Below, piece by piece: positions 1-13,200 of a stretch of 64,000 bases of DNA. The stretch spans positions 31,891 through 95,890 of the forward strand of contig JACCGJ010013784.1 of assembly GCA_013407085.1 (NCBI GenBank), in the 5' to 3' direction. The DNA comes from Atriophallophorus winterbourni (lineage: Eukaryota; Platyhelminthes; Trematoda; Plagiorchiida; Microphallidae). The position numbers and the translations under genes were made by a program. Each line of letters starts with the position of its first letter. The stretch's first letter is position 1. A model generated the notes under the pieces. That model made no database searches. It worked only from the letters and a program-made list of their open reading frames with translations, and had not been told where the DNA came from.

Positions 1-918
1 ATCTTCGGGGAGCAAAGCGATATCAGTCACACCATTAATCCAGATGGTATATTTCCACCTGTTACTGAGCGATTTCAGCACGTTCACTTTCTACGTAATC
101 CTTTCGAACTCTCAAATTATTATTACGGGTTCGTAATTGCGGCCATCGGTCATTTAGGATGTAGTGTTTAGTTCCGGAGAGTGCTGTTTCCCATATCATT
201 CAGAACCTCGTGATAACCACTTAGAGATAATGCAATTCTCACCTTCAAAATAAAACTATCATGCCCTTAGTTGTCGTTTTGTACTGAGACATTTAAATCT
301 TCAAATAAATCAACGAGATTTCCTCTCAATTGTGGCTGGATTATACTAATCAGTCGACTGTAGCAAGCGTTCTAAACTCTAGCATTTAATGGGCTATGCA
401 CTTTTTAACATGCAGTCTGAATACATGCAGTCTGCCGATTTTAAAATCTGATGATGATAAATTAATTTATGATTCTGCTTATTTAACAGTGGATAGAAAG
501 TAAAATGTGTTCAAAAATCATTTCACCAGCGTCACTTTTATCTTTGTTTCAAGTCATACAATTTTGATTCATAGTTTTGCACTCGTCGCACTGCTCAAAC
601 GAACCTGAAATCTTGCACTCTGGCGATTGGATCACACGCTATCACCGATTGTGACCTATTGTCGGTGTGATTTGCGAATTTATACTGAGAGCATTTGTGC
701 AATGTGCGCACAATTTTGTTCATTTTTAAAGATTTTAGTTCGTAGATAACCACCGTAACAACAAAAATATTGCAATATGATGATTTCGCTCGAGTTACAC
801 TGCCATGGATATTTGACGAAGAGCAAGACAATGAAAAGTCCAGCAACACGCACGTGGGCGTTAGCTCATCAATTCTGATTGGTGGATTTTTGAACGCGTT
901 ATCTGGTTTCGATTTCAG
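1..918. other. Upstream intron with a decayed family-D repeat
   Basis: This is presumed intron upstream of the first visible exon. Bases about 60-200 match repeat family D (other copies near 40540, 45100 and 45900), shown by the shared tattacgggttcg core. Nothing else was recognised. Confidence 0.5.
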
Positions 919-1229
919 CCCACCCAACAGTCTATTTTCTTCTGCGGCGACGTGGCGACAACCACATGCCCGAACAAACGCAACCGCGGTTCACAAAGCA
1001 GGAATCATTCAGACAGCTGTCCGTTGGCGAAGATCCAATTCTACGGGGGCAGTCAAAGCGATACAAGAAAAAATTGCAGGGACCGCATACCCGTAAATCG
1101 CAATCGGCTACTGCGACGTGCGGGCAAAGGATTGTGGAATTAAAGGACAATGTGCCGGGATCCTTTACCGATGAAGATGATGATGTTGATGTTGAATACA
1201 GCGATGGGAATAGGGCAGACGCCGAATTG
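919..1229 (+). CDS. RhoGEF exon 1 of window (linker after expected PDZ)
   Basis: The acceptor is gatttcag and the donor is TTG|gtgagc; it enters with two bases of a split codon and leaves in phase 0. It starts [20 protein letters not shown] and ends in an acidic stretch ([20 protein letters not shown]). The basic-then-acidic composition suits a disordered linker. It is assigned to this gene by frame, donor quality and order, because no domain is visible; it is the least certain exon. Confidence 0.65.
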
Positions 1230-4200
1230 GTGAGCATACATAATGCAACGTATTGTTTAATCCTAATCACGTGAAGCTATTATCGATCGCAATTCCCATT
1301 TTTGCATGGCCTGCTCTTTAATCAATGGTCGCTTAAATATTGCTCCCAGATTGTTGCACGTATCGATTTTTAGTAGAAAATAATCGGTAATTAAATTTGA
1401 TTTAGCTTTTCTTATTTTTCTTGCATTAAAGCGATCGCACAGCATGGTTACTTGAAGTGTTTTTCACAGGCACAAAACCACGTAGCATTCATGTCTTGCG
1501 GGTAGATACTCTGAATGCATTTTCAGGCATATTTAAATTCTGCGCTGGTACCCAACTTAGATTCTGATTTCCATTTCTTGATATTTGTAACAAAGATATT
1601 AATATCGTTTTGTGGTCATTGGTTGTTGAGAATGTGTTTTCACAAATCCCTGACCAAAACAGTGCACGGTTAACTTATCGAACTCTGACCAACAGGCAAA
1701 GTCTTTACTGATGAAGTTGCCCGATTTTGTTATAAAAATCGATTGAAATTAAAAGTATAATATTGATCAATAAATCGAAAGACAAATTATTCGCTTGGAA
1801 ATCGATCTGCTACAGTGGAATAAATGAACTGAACCAATTTAATGTGACACGTACAAAATTTAAAGTTACCGCATTATGAAATAATTCATCTGTTTAATGG
1901 AGCTAAATATGAAGGTCAAAGCATAATAACTCATACAAGCGAAAACCGTGAAGCGATCAATGTTCATGTGACATGGAGAAGAATGTACACTTTGAAACGT
2001 TTAGTTTAATTTTGCGCGTTCATGCCATTGTTGGGCCAATTAGGTACGACCAACCAATTCAATCAGATTTGCCCATGCACATGTAGATGTTGTTAAAACT
2101 ATGACGATGAACAAAAATCCGTATTTGCAAACATTTCGCTGTACCGTGTTTGATGGAGATCTATGCAAATACGAATTTTTGTTTTTTGAGCATAGGTTTA
2201 ACCTTATTTACGTATGTTCGGGCACCTGTGATGAAACAGGTTGATCGTACCATCCATTAAAATGGTGGCATACAAGCGCAACTTGTGTTTCAAGCGCATG
2301 CGGATCCTGATCTTACTGTCCCTACCTGATGAGTGCAAACAGCACGAAACCGGCCGTGGGGTGTGTGTGACGGAAAAACATGCAAATGAATATTTTGTTT
2401 CATGGTTATGGGATTATCCCCATTAAACATGTGTGTGGACATTTGTGATTGAACAGGCTAGTTGTATCAACCTTATTCAACAGTGGCATAGAAGCGCTCT
2501 TTGTTTAGCATTCCTCCACTGGTTCAAGCGCATGCGGATCCTGATCGTACTGTTACTACTTGATAAGTGCGGACAGCAGGAAACCGTTCACGGGATGTGT
2601 TTGATGTTAATGCATGGAAATACGGGATTTAGTATAATTTTATTCTTTTAGTTTCTTCCGCTACTGCTTACATTGACTTTCCTCGAATGTGTTTCTAGCA
2701 GTGAAATGAACTCGAGCAAACCTAACAGAATTTTTTTGTTCAAACAAAAAATGATGCAATTGGTAAAATGTTATGCGGACATCATCGTTTAATAGCCAAT
2801 GGGAGCTCAAGCACATTTACCACGAGAGTAGAATGTTCTTATAAAACTGAGCGAACAGAGGATTGCGAGCTTTATCGGTGAAGTGGGAAAGTCCCGTTTG
2901 CGAGGTTTGCATGAAATGAATCAACATTGAGCTATTCAGCCATATACACACACATGCTTTTTTCTCACTCAACATACAGTTCATCTCTCTCAATACAGAG
3001 TAAACTGACGCTCTGATTCAGTTTGCTTTTGAGCAATGCATGGATGTTGAATAATATTGGTCATTTAAGGAATATGGACTCATCATTCAAGGATTTATAA
3101 TTACAGAAGACATTTATCTCTACACTATCTACATCAAATTAAATATTTCTCAATGATCAAGCAATAACTCACATACAATCAAGTCAAATGATCGCCGTCA
3201 TTTTGCAAAATGTGTTCCAATTTCGAAGTAACAATAGTTTCAGGACAATTTCGTTGAGCGGCACAGCCCAATCTGTTCGAACGCAGGGCACACTTGCGTA
3301 ATTCATGGAGACTATCTAGTGTTTGCACGCTTATTCCTGACACGCATCGATCGGATTTCGTCTATTTGCGCTATTTTTAACTTGTTTGGAGAACAAATGG
3401 GTCGCACAAACTCACGGCGATCTGATATTTTGGTTATATCTGTATTGCGCTACTGGTTTAGTCAGAACACAACCGCAACTGAGCTGGTGTATGACTTAAT
3501 GGTTGAACATCACATTGTTTGTACAGTGAGCGATTCTCACATTATGCACTTGCGATCAATACCGATTGATGCTCGATCAATAGTTGATTTACTGACCATA
3601 ATGCCATTTTCCTGAGCCCTGGTTCAACAATGTTGCTCAGTTTTAAAATTTCTACAACAGCTTACTCGAATAAATTTTATGATTGCCAGTCATCAAACAA
3701 AAGTCTGTTCTCGAAAAAAACGTTGTTTACTTGGTTATTTTCTTCTAATACCGTAATTCTGTTGGTCAGTGAGGAACTATCATTGCCTGTGGATAATACA
3801 GTGCCACCTTTTATATGATTAATCTCGGGTTGACTGATAAACAGGTTTAATGTTGCCTCAATGTTTCGTTTCAGTGTTGAGTTCAATAAATTTGACAATA
3901 TTAGCTGAATCATTCGGTTTCAATATTGTTTTGAGCTGTGTAATTTCTGGTTTGACTTACCTACTTTGATGAGGTTTTAAAATATTTGGAACAAAATAAG
4001 CTTCTTTCCCATGAAGATCACGGATTTAGGACCAAGCACCGATCTTCTCATAACTCTTGATAACTGCGCTTGAGCCGTGGACAAAGGATACCCAATCTGT
4101 GATTGTTACTTAGATATGTCTAAAGCTTCTGAACGTGTTAACCACAGCATACTCCTACAGAAATTAGAGCAGCTTGGGGTTGGTAGCAGATTATTGGCCT

Positions 4201-7200
4201 GGATGCAGAATTAATTGACGACTAGAGTTATCGGGGTTAGATTTGACGGGGCGTTATCTAGCGCAGTAGAAGTTACAGGTGCCGTACATCAAGGCTGAGT
4301 CCTGCTGTCAATAATCCTTCTGGTGTATGCAAATAGTACCCAGTGAAGTCATTTTATTTATGGATGACTTCAAATTCCGGATTAGCGTGCGCACCATAGA
4401 AGATTGTCAAATTCTACCAAAAGATCTCGATGCAGTTCATACGTGGTCCATACGAAACTGCCTACCATTGAACAGTCAAAAATGTAACATGTTAAACGTC
4501 TGTAAATCCTTCGAATTCACATACTATCTTGGATCTCAGCAACGTTTATGGGTTACGGGAGAGAAAGTCATGACGGCGTGGATTATCAGAAACATGAATT
4601 CTTTAAGGCAGTGTTTTGTGGTACACAAAATTTCCTGCTAAACCTTGGCGCTGGTCAGAAGGATTTTCTGTGGTTTCACAAAACAGGTACACCCACAGAA
4701 AATCAGCACCCATATCCGGCCAACAAGGAAGTACGCTGTTTAAGCATGACAACCTTGGTTACAGCAGGACATAGCTTTGCTGCAATTTGTATACCATTTG
4801 TCTAAAATGCTGGAGGCAGGAATATACATCAAGACACATGTGAAGATGATTGCAGCTATGAGCCTATTTGAATTTTCGTAACCTCGTGTCAGAGGATATA
4901 TGTTCATGTTGTTCAACATTCTGCATAATGTGGATCACCCACTTGAACACCTGTTTCATCGGCAAGAAGCACGTGGTAGCAGATTTCCGGGTACAAGTTA
5001 ATTATTCAACACTCTAGATCAAATTGTCAAAGATTCCTCTTTTTTGACTGAGTTCGTTTGTTAATGAAAATCTTCACCCCCACATATCATTTGCGCATCA
5101 AGCCTGAACATGTTCTAGGCTGAATTTGACAAATATATTTTGTCCAAATCCAACCTCGCACCTGAATACACATGCTGACTTTCCATATAGATAAAACACT
5201 TGTGTTGTTTTTATGTATTCCTCATATTTTTAATCTATGGTTACCGTAACCATTTAAACTTTGAATTACGTTGATCTACTTGTCAAGTCTTCACTCTTAG
5301 TGCTTCCACCTGATATTACCGCAAACAACTGAATTATGTGTGAATTCGGTCATCCACGTAGAGATAATTTGTCCTCCAAATGTCGGCTGTGCCCATATGA
5401 AAACCAGTGTTTTCAAATTAAAATTTTCTTCACTACTTTTAGATTGATATTGTAAAATGTTTGGAATAGATCATGGAATCATATTCATCATGATGAAATT
5501 TTGTAATCAGTCGGTTAGAGCGGTCTGGTGCTAACGTTTCGCTTTTGACACAGATGGTTCATCAGATCAAGGCTGTCAGAACGAACAAAGAGGATGTTTA
5601 ATATACATATGCTTCCACAGTCTTAGGCAGGTTGAGAACTGCGCAGGCTATGGTAGGCGCTAAGCTTGTTCAGATAGACAGGTCACATTATTATCGATTT
5701 GCGCACCCTCAGCACGCTTTGTAATCCCTCAATTGTTTGGTTTGTGTGCAACGCTGATGTCCGCTCCATCCAACATAGATGCCCGTATCCCTACCAACCT
5801 TGCTATTTCAACAGAATCAGCGCAATATAAGTATTCCACCCGCTTTGCTACCTCCATGTTATCAAGATCAACGCTATGCTCTCAGTTGAGTACGTGTGAC
5901 TGATACTCACTGTAATCGCGGGCTTACCGGCAACGTTTGCAAATGATTTTTTATCAAATGTTTGTCGCGTAGCCTGAAAGTAGTGTGATTTAAAAAAAAC
6001 GTTAATGAGAAGCAGCGCATTTTCTCTTTATAAACGTTATGTATTTACCCGACGTGTTTGACATATGATATAGGATTCGTTGATCGACAAACGTTTCTAT
6101 ATTTCCGTAAATGTTCAGGTGGTTTTTATGTGGTCTAAATGTGAGCAAGTCTACGATTGATTTCTTGAGAACCATTGGGTTGCACCAATTGATATTAATA
6201 TAGCTTTTTTATTTCAACATCTTCAGTGTATACTATGCCTCATGCAGTTCTTATTCCGCTTAGGATTGCTCAGGTAAATAGAATTTGAACCTAATTCCTC
6301 TTAGTACTGACACGCTTATTCTTACGAAGCTTCGAACACTTTAGAGGAAGCATTCCTAGAAAACTGCTCAAACCGATTTAATACATACATTACCATTTTT
6401 CAAGACCCATTCACACAAATCTTGCTGTCTCCGTATGTTGAATGCAAAGAGCTCAAACTTTCGAGTGTTTATTTGTACCTTTTAAGTGAGCACTTCCTAA
6501 ACAACCTTGAATCTAATTACAGCATTTGCCCCAGCATTTAATCACGCTACAAAATATATTTGTCTATATGTTCCATATCCGCTTGATGGCTACCAACTCA
6601 AACCGACTTACACGTGCATGCTTGTTTCAATCTGCTAGTCTATTTACTTTAAACATGGAACCATTGCATGATAAAACATACGAGAAAGACCAATTTGAAT
6701 TAGCGCAAATTTCTATACGCCACGGCAGACTCTGAACATATCTGATTGCAAGCACACGTGGTCAAGATATTTGACCAATGCTTTGATACCCTTCAAATCT
6801 TGCACTCATCAATCCGGTCGTGCTCACAAGTGTTTATCACCTATATAACTGAACATCGCGCGTTAAGGGATGCTACATCAAATTAAAAATCGTTAGAATA
6901 GTCAATTATAATGTACTCATATGATCGTCATCGATCAAAAGTGGCCAACAACAATATATGTCAATAGTTCGTAATTATACCGTATAACGCTTTTATTCAT
7001 TCAATAAGGATGAAGTTTATCATATCCCAACACTGATCAATGCTCAATAACCTTGAGTTTGGTGCTCCACGCTGCCTGCACGCAAACTTGACCAATAAAA
7101 TCATAACCTTGTCAGGCCGCTCTCTGATTGGCCGGACAAGGTTCTGAAGGCTGTGTACGGTGTGTGCTGGTGTGATAACGTTTGAGCCACGGTAGCTCTG

Positions 7201-10200
7201 TGCTTGCTAGGGCAGTGCGGAATCTTAGTCGAAGTTGAGACACGTTAAGAATTAGAAAACCTGGGTCTGCGCAAATTGGCAAAGCGCTCGCACCGTACTA
7301 GAGTAAGTTTCTCAGACGTTCTTGAGCCTCTTTTTACCGTATAATTCTGTTTAACTGTCAAATTTTGGGCAAATTTCTAATTATCTCATTTTTTACGGTA
7401 CATATATGTCAATCCGTTTTATACAAATTACCTGTTTCATTTATATCACAAACTAACCGGCCGTTGAATATCATTAAAACCTGTATAAGTTCGAAAATTC
7501 ATTATTGTATCGTTTCAGTATGTTTGTGAGGCCATTCATCATATTCAGAGAAGTTTAAGAAAGCCATCTCGAAACGAAACAATATTAGATAGGTAGGGAT
7601 GCGAGCACCACAATACATTTGTCATTTATATGTGCCTCGAGCGCTTGGGCAGGAATCAGTTTGTGATTCTGTATTTGAACATCGTGGTTCTTTGTAAGAA
7701 CCCTATATAACATTGGCATACAAGTCTAACTTTGTTTACCGCTTTTCCACTGTTTCAAGGCTCACTGAACTTGATCTTACTAACTCCACCTTATGACGGC
7801 AAACAGCCTGAAACCGGTAGAGGTGTATAAGGGATGGGGTTGTGAGCACCACAATACATTAATTTTAGATAGAGTTAATAACTCAAAATTCAATATATTG
7901 TGGTGCTCACATACCCCTTTAATATTTGGTAGCGCAATTTTTAAATCCAAATTGCGGAACAGCTCGGGTATTTGCCATAATCACATTCGTTTTTAATTGA
8001 ATCAAAAGTGACATTTAAATTATTGATTTTAAATGGCCGAAATCGCCTTGACACGAAATTGATTGATATATCAAGGCAATAGGATGATCGAATGCTGCCT
8101 TACTACTGCGATAGTAGGGATCCCTTAGTAAGTGAGTAGGAATAAGTACCACAAATAAATATTTAATTATTTTTAAAAAATCCGTTATAAGGGATGGGAT
8201 AATGCATGTTTGGCCAAAAGAGATTTCTTTTCGAATAATTTGTCTTCGCAAGCAAAATCTATCTCACGGAATTATGGATGAGTCGATGGCGAGCCAGTTC
8301 CATTAAATTCGTGATAAAATCTTGAGCAGCTAGTATATAAATACTCACTCTCAAGAACACTGCACTAATAGCTTATATGGGTGAGACCACACAGTCATAC
8401 TGACCACCTTCTATCAGTCATATATCATCCTATCGCAAAAGGAAAACATACTGATTCTCAATTGCTCCATATTTCACAAGGACCCAATGTGGATGGCAGA
8501 TATAGCTTTTCGTTGACTGGACTTGTCTGGACTACAGGAGTAGCCATCAACCAATATCACAGGAAGTCAACACATGTCACAACTTCGGAGCTTATCACTG
8601 AGTCATCTTTTCTGACAGTCTAATAGTACCTATTGTTTCGTCGTCTACAAGACCTGAATATGCATTATTCTCCATTCATGTGGCGGGGAGTTGACAATGG
8701 CATTATAATATGGAGAACTAGAAAAAATGAACAAGTTGTCTGATCCATTTAGTTAAGGATGTCGCCAATGTTATTGCCAAACGGGAATACTATAGAACAA
8801 TAAACTACCTACAAGAAATCTGGCTCCAAATTATCATTGGATTATTTTGTAAAATGCATCGAGAGCGATTATAATCTCAAGCCAATGGAGCTCTTAATTC
8901 TGACATGACCCCACTCTTATTGACGCAGTGACCTAGATACATGTGCGCACTGGTTGTTATGTATAAGTCACTCCAAGTAGTGCTGTTTATGTACTTGCAA
9001 AAGACTCTATGCCATTTGCAGATCATGGCTGTTAGACGATGAATGGGCTGTGCGATATTACAACGTTTGATGAAAACACGAACCTAGCCTCACACCAGTT
9101 CCAGTTGTGACGCTTTAGTGAAAATTATAAACAAGATATTTAAACAGAATCTCACAACTACTCAGTACAATTAGGAAAATCTCTTAATATTCTAAACCTG
9201 ATCGCCTATAAACATGATACACGCCCTGAGACGGCAAACCTATTGATTAAAAGGTCGAGTTTATTGATTCAACATTGGCTCTCAACTTCATTATCGGCGA
9301 AGACATTCGATGAGGATAAAAAATCCATGCTTTGTACGAAGATGTCTTTATTGTGTTACCTCTGACACCAACGCTTGTGTCTAGTTAAACGGTTGAACAT
9401 TAGAAGATTAGGTGCTAGTCTGTGAAATATAATTTTATTTTTTCTCACTTAAAGGCGAAAGCGAGCATCCATGGTTAGAACAGTGGTATTTCATATGAGC
9501 ACGTGATATGACAGCAGGCTATTGAATGTGCAATAATCGAGAGTTGTTAGAAAAAGCGAATAATGACGATGTGATCAGCTGTTCATTGCAAAAGCATCTT
9601 AGTCGATAATGGATGCATAATCAGGAGAGAATTCTGTGTAATATTCAGGATTGAGCAGTCTGAGGTTTCTAGTCCAGCAATACTGCCGTCTCGTGATCTA
9701 CTTTGAAACGGTATACACAAAACCAGCCTCCTTTCAGGTATTGCGGATATCTGTTGGTAGAAGAAGTCGATCTTTGACACTACATCTGCCATTTTTTCGC
9801 GTTTTCTAACCCGGTTCGGTGATATTCCAATTTGAGTGTTAAAACGTCGAGGTTTGTGGTGATTGAACTGCTTGGTCGTACCAGCCTTATCCAACAGTGC
9901 CATACAAGCGCTACTTGTTTACCATCCCTCCACTGTTTCAAGCGCATGCGGATCCTGATCTTACTGCCCCTACCTGATGAGTGCAAACAGCACGAAACCG
10001 GTCGTGGGGTGTTTTGTGACGGAAATGCATGCAAAATGCAGAAAATGTTGGTTTAACCTCATGGGTTAAAACCATTTGCATGCGTATGGGTACATGTGGT
10101 CGTGCTAACCTTATGCAAAAGTAACTTGCAAGTTCAAACCTTGTTTTAAATCCTTCCCGTTTTCATTCTGGTGTCTTAATGCCTCGACTAACACTGCTGT

Positions 10201-13200
10201 TTAACTGATCACTATTGACACTTTATAAATGGGTTTTTCTGATTGACGAAGTTCCTTATTTTTTATTTTTAACCGACAATTAGTGGAGTTACTAAGCGTT
10301 GTAAAATCAAATCAAATTTTCGTTGCAATAATCAATAAAACAACATAATGGCTGCACATAAGTTGCTATTTTTGCTAAGTTTTTAGACGCATTCCAAACT
10401 GCTCTCATGCATCGTAATGCAGCGCTACTTAACGATTAATCACCTCGACTCTTGGGTCTCAAATGGCTCGCGCTCTTAAAATCTCAACCAATCGAATGAT
10501 AACCTTGATAAGCTAATCACCGATTGGTTGTTTGAAGGTTATCACTGTCAGTGCATGATATGCACATCTTCGATCGTTTAAACAACGGTAGTTTTAACTT
10601 GATTGTGTGTCTGATAGCGCTGTGTGGATTTTAATTTTTCGGCTGTGAAACGTCGCATTAGTCGGAATTCGGAAACCTGGGTCTGCGCAAATTGACAAGG
10701 CGTTCGCGCCGCTCTAAAGTGAGTTTTTAAGAAGGGCTTGATCACATCGAAATGCTGCTTCCTATTTTGGCTAACACTTTTCGCTGCGAGCACATCCAAT
10801 CTGTATAACCTTTGCCTCAATTTCATCTCGATATCATATGAGGACACGTTCTTGCAATCACTGATAAAGGTGACATACAAGTGCTTATTATTGGTAAATT
10901 ATAAGTTCCATCTAGGTAATTGATTACATAATCTAGATGCATATAAAGTTCTGATAAAATTTATATATTTGTTGTAACGTTACACATGATTGAGTTTCAA
11001 AGAACAACTGATAATCTTTTAGCTGTATCCGTTGATTAAAACAAATATTTTCTCGACACATAATTGACATTCATAAATATTTGGCAGCATACATTTATTG
11101 ATCTATAGCAATATACTCAATGTTATATATAGGTTGGGTCCCAAGGGAGACCCGACATTTCGTATAATTCTTAGTACGTAAGTCACTGTAATACTTAAAA
11201 ATGGTAAACGTAGGTTCGTTTAATTATGTCCGAAAAATTTCAAGAAATAATTAATCGATGATAGATTTTCGAAATAAAGCTGAAAACTTGGAGTTTAAAT
11301 TTATCAATTTAATTACTTGGTTATATTGATTACTTCTCCAAAATAACGGTTGTTTGCAATAGCTTAACAATATAGATATTCACACAATACTATACACCGA
11401 GAAAAACATTCCTCTGTCCGTTATTAAGCAAAACTCTGTTTCAAACATATACAACGAGTTCATAGTTTTGTTAATGTACGCCCTCACGGATTTGCGCTTT
11501 AAACCTTCCCTCCAAGTTCCATTTTTCTTAGCGTCCACGCTTGATTGACATCTTTGTCTATGTCGACCGATTCACAAAATTTGAGCATTAAGCGGTCTTA
11601 TACTTAATAATATATTTCACCAAGAAGCCGATCCTCAAATAGGTCGCACTCACTCCGCAAAAAGATATGTAGGCATTATTCGTGGGATGATATTGTTTTG
11701 ATTCGCTGAAACTCCGTTGAGGCGAATCAAGTTTTTCATTTCTCCTTAAACCTTTTCGTCTGCGTGAAAACAGTTTTAGATTATTTTTCTTAACATCATA
11801 ATATAAAGCGTCACCTTCAATCTTCAGAATAGCGGATACCATTTTGTTTGTTGTTGGCACCATACGAACGTTGCTAACCCATCTGATATCCCTGATTAGC
11901 GTTTACTGCATTCTAACACAATAAGTTGCAAGCACCAGTAAAAATAAGCCGTTCCATATTCATGGGCTCTGAATTGGGGCACCATTAGCATGTATGAACA
12001 AGTAATGTGACCAACTTCAATATGGCAATGGATGAAGCAGTTTAGCTGAATGACGTTAATAAATTAATCAATATTCAGATGTCTTGGGGGTATTTGAAGT
12101 CATTTAAAATCCGAATTGTGCTGTGCATAAGAAATGTCAAACGAGGTACTCGAAAAAGCAGTTGACATTTACTTCATCTTGTGCTACGTGGCGATTCGAA
12201 TGTGACTGAATAAAAATATATTTCTATCATCTGCTCCAAATTTCCCGTGCGTGCGAATGGACGATCCACAATGATGGAATAAATCTCACAGTATAAATGT
12301 ATTTAGTACATGTGGTAGAAGTTAGTGAGATCCTACTTCTTTTGCTGAACAGTTCGTTGTTTCCATTCTTCGACCACTTTATATCTCGAGAATGGATATA
12401 TCAGAACAATGGCATGATCAAAATAGTTTGTTAACGTTCTTGAAATACTTGTCATATACCTTGTGAAAAAACATGGTTTCCATATGGATAAAAAGCACGC
12501 GAAAATCCAGTAATTATTGGTATCTAATCTTAACTCATACGGCATCACCCCCTTCGCTAAGTAACACACAGTAGTGTTTAAAACAAGATCTCAAGATTTA
12601 AGATCCATGGTGACAAATGAATATAGCTGTACAATACCATGGGAAATACGTCCAAAGTAACTCAAAAGTTATTCAAAGTTTTAATGGTACGAAAAGCAAA
12701 TACTTTACAGTAACCACTGATTAAAAATATAGGGAATGCATAAAAACAACACAAACGTTTTATCAATATGGAAAGTCAGCATGTGTATTCAGGTGCAAGG
12801 TTGCATTTGGTTATCATATACTTGTCAAGTTCAGCCTTGAACATGGTCAGGCTTGATCCAAAAATGATATGTGGGGGCAAAGAGTTGCATATAAAACAAA
12901 CTCGGGCAGAAAAGAAGAACCTCCGACAATTTTATCTAGAGTGTGGAATAATTAACTTGCAGCCCTGAGATCTGATGCCTCTTGCTTCGTGCCGATGAAA
13001 CAGGCGTTCAAGTTGGTGATCCACAGTACGTAGAACGTTGAACAGCAGGATCAAGTCACCCCTGAGACGACGGTACGAAAAGTCAAAGAGGTCAAGAGTT
13101 GCAATCCTCTCCTCGTATGGCCTGTTATATAGCCCGGTCACCAGTTTGTAGCGCGGTGGTATACGCGTGGTAGCAAGGTCATGTCCGTCTGTAATCATGG

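Noticed and set aside
595..1270. Minus-strand and other-frame ORFs over exon 1
   Set aside because: They are overlapping shadows; only the frame with an ag acceptor and gtgagc donor fits the gene.
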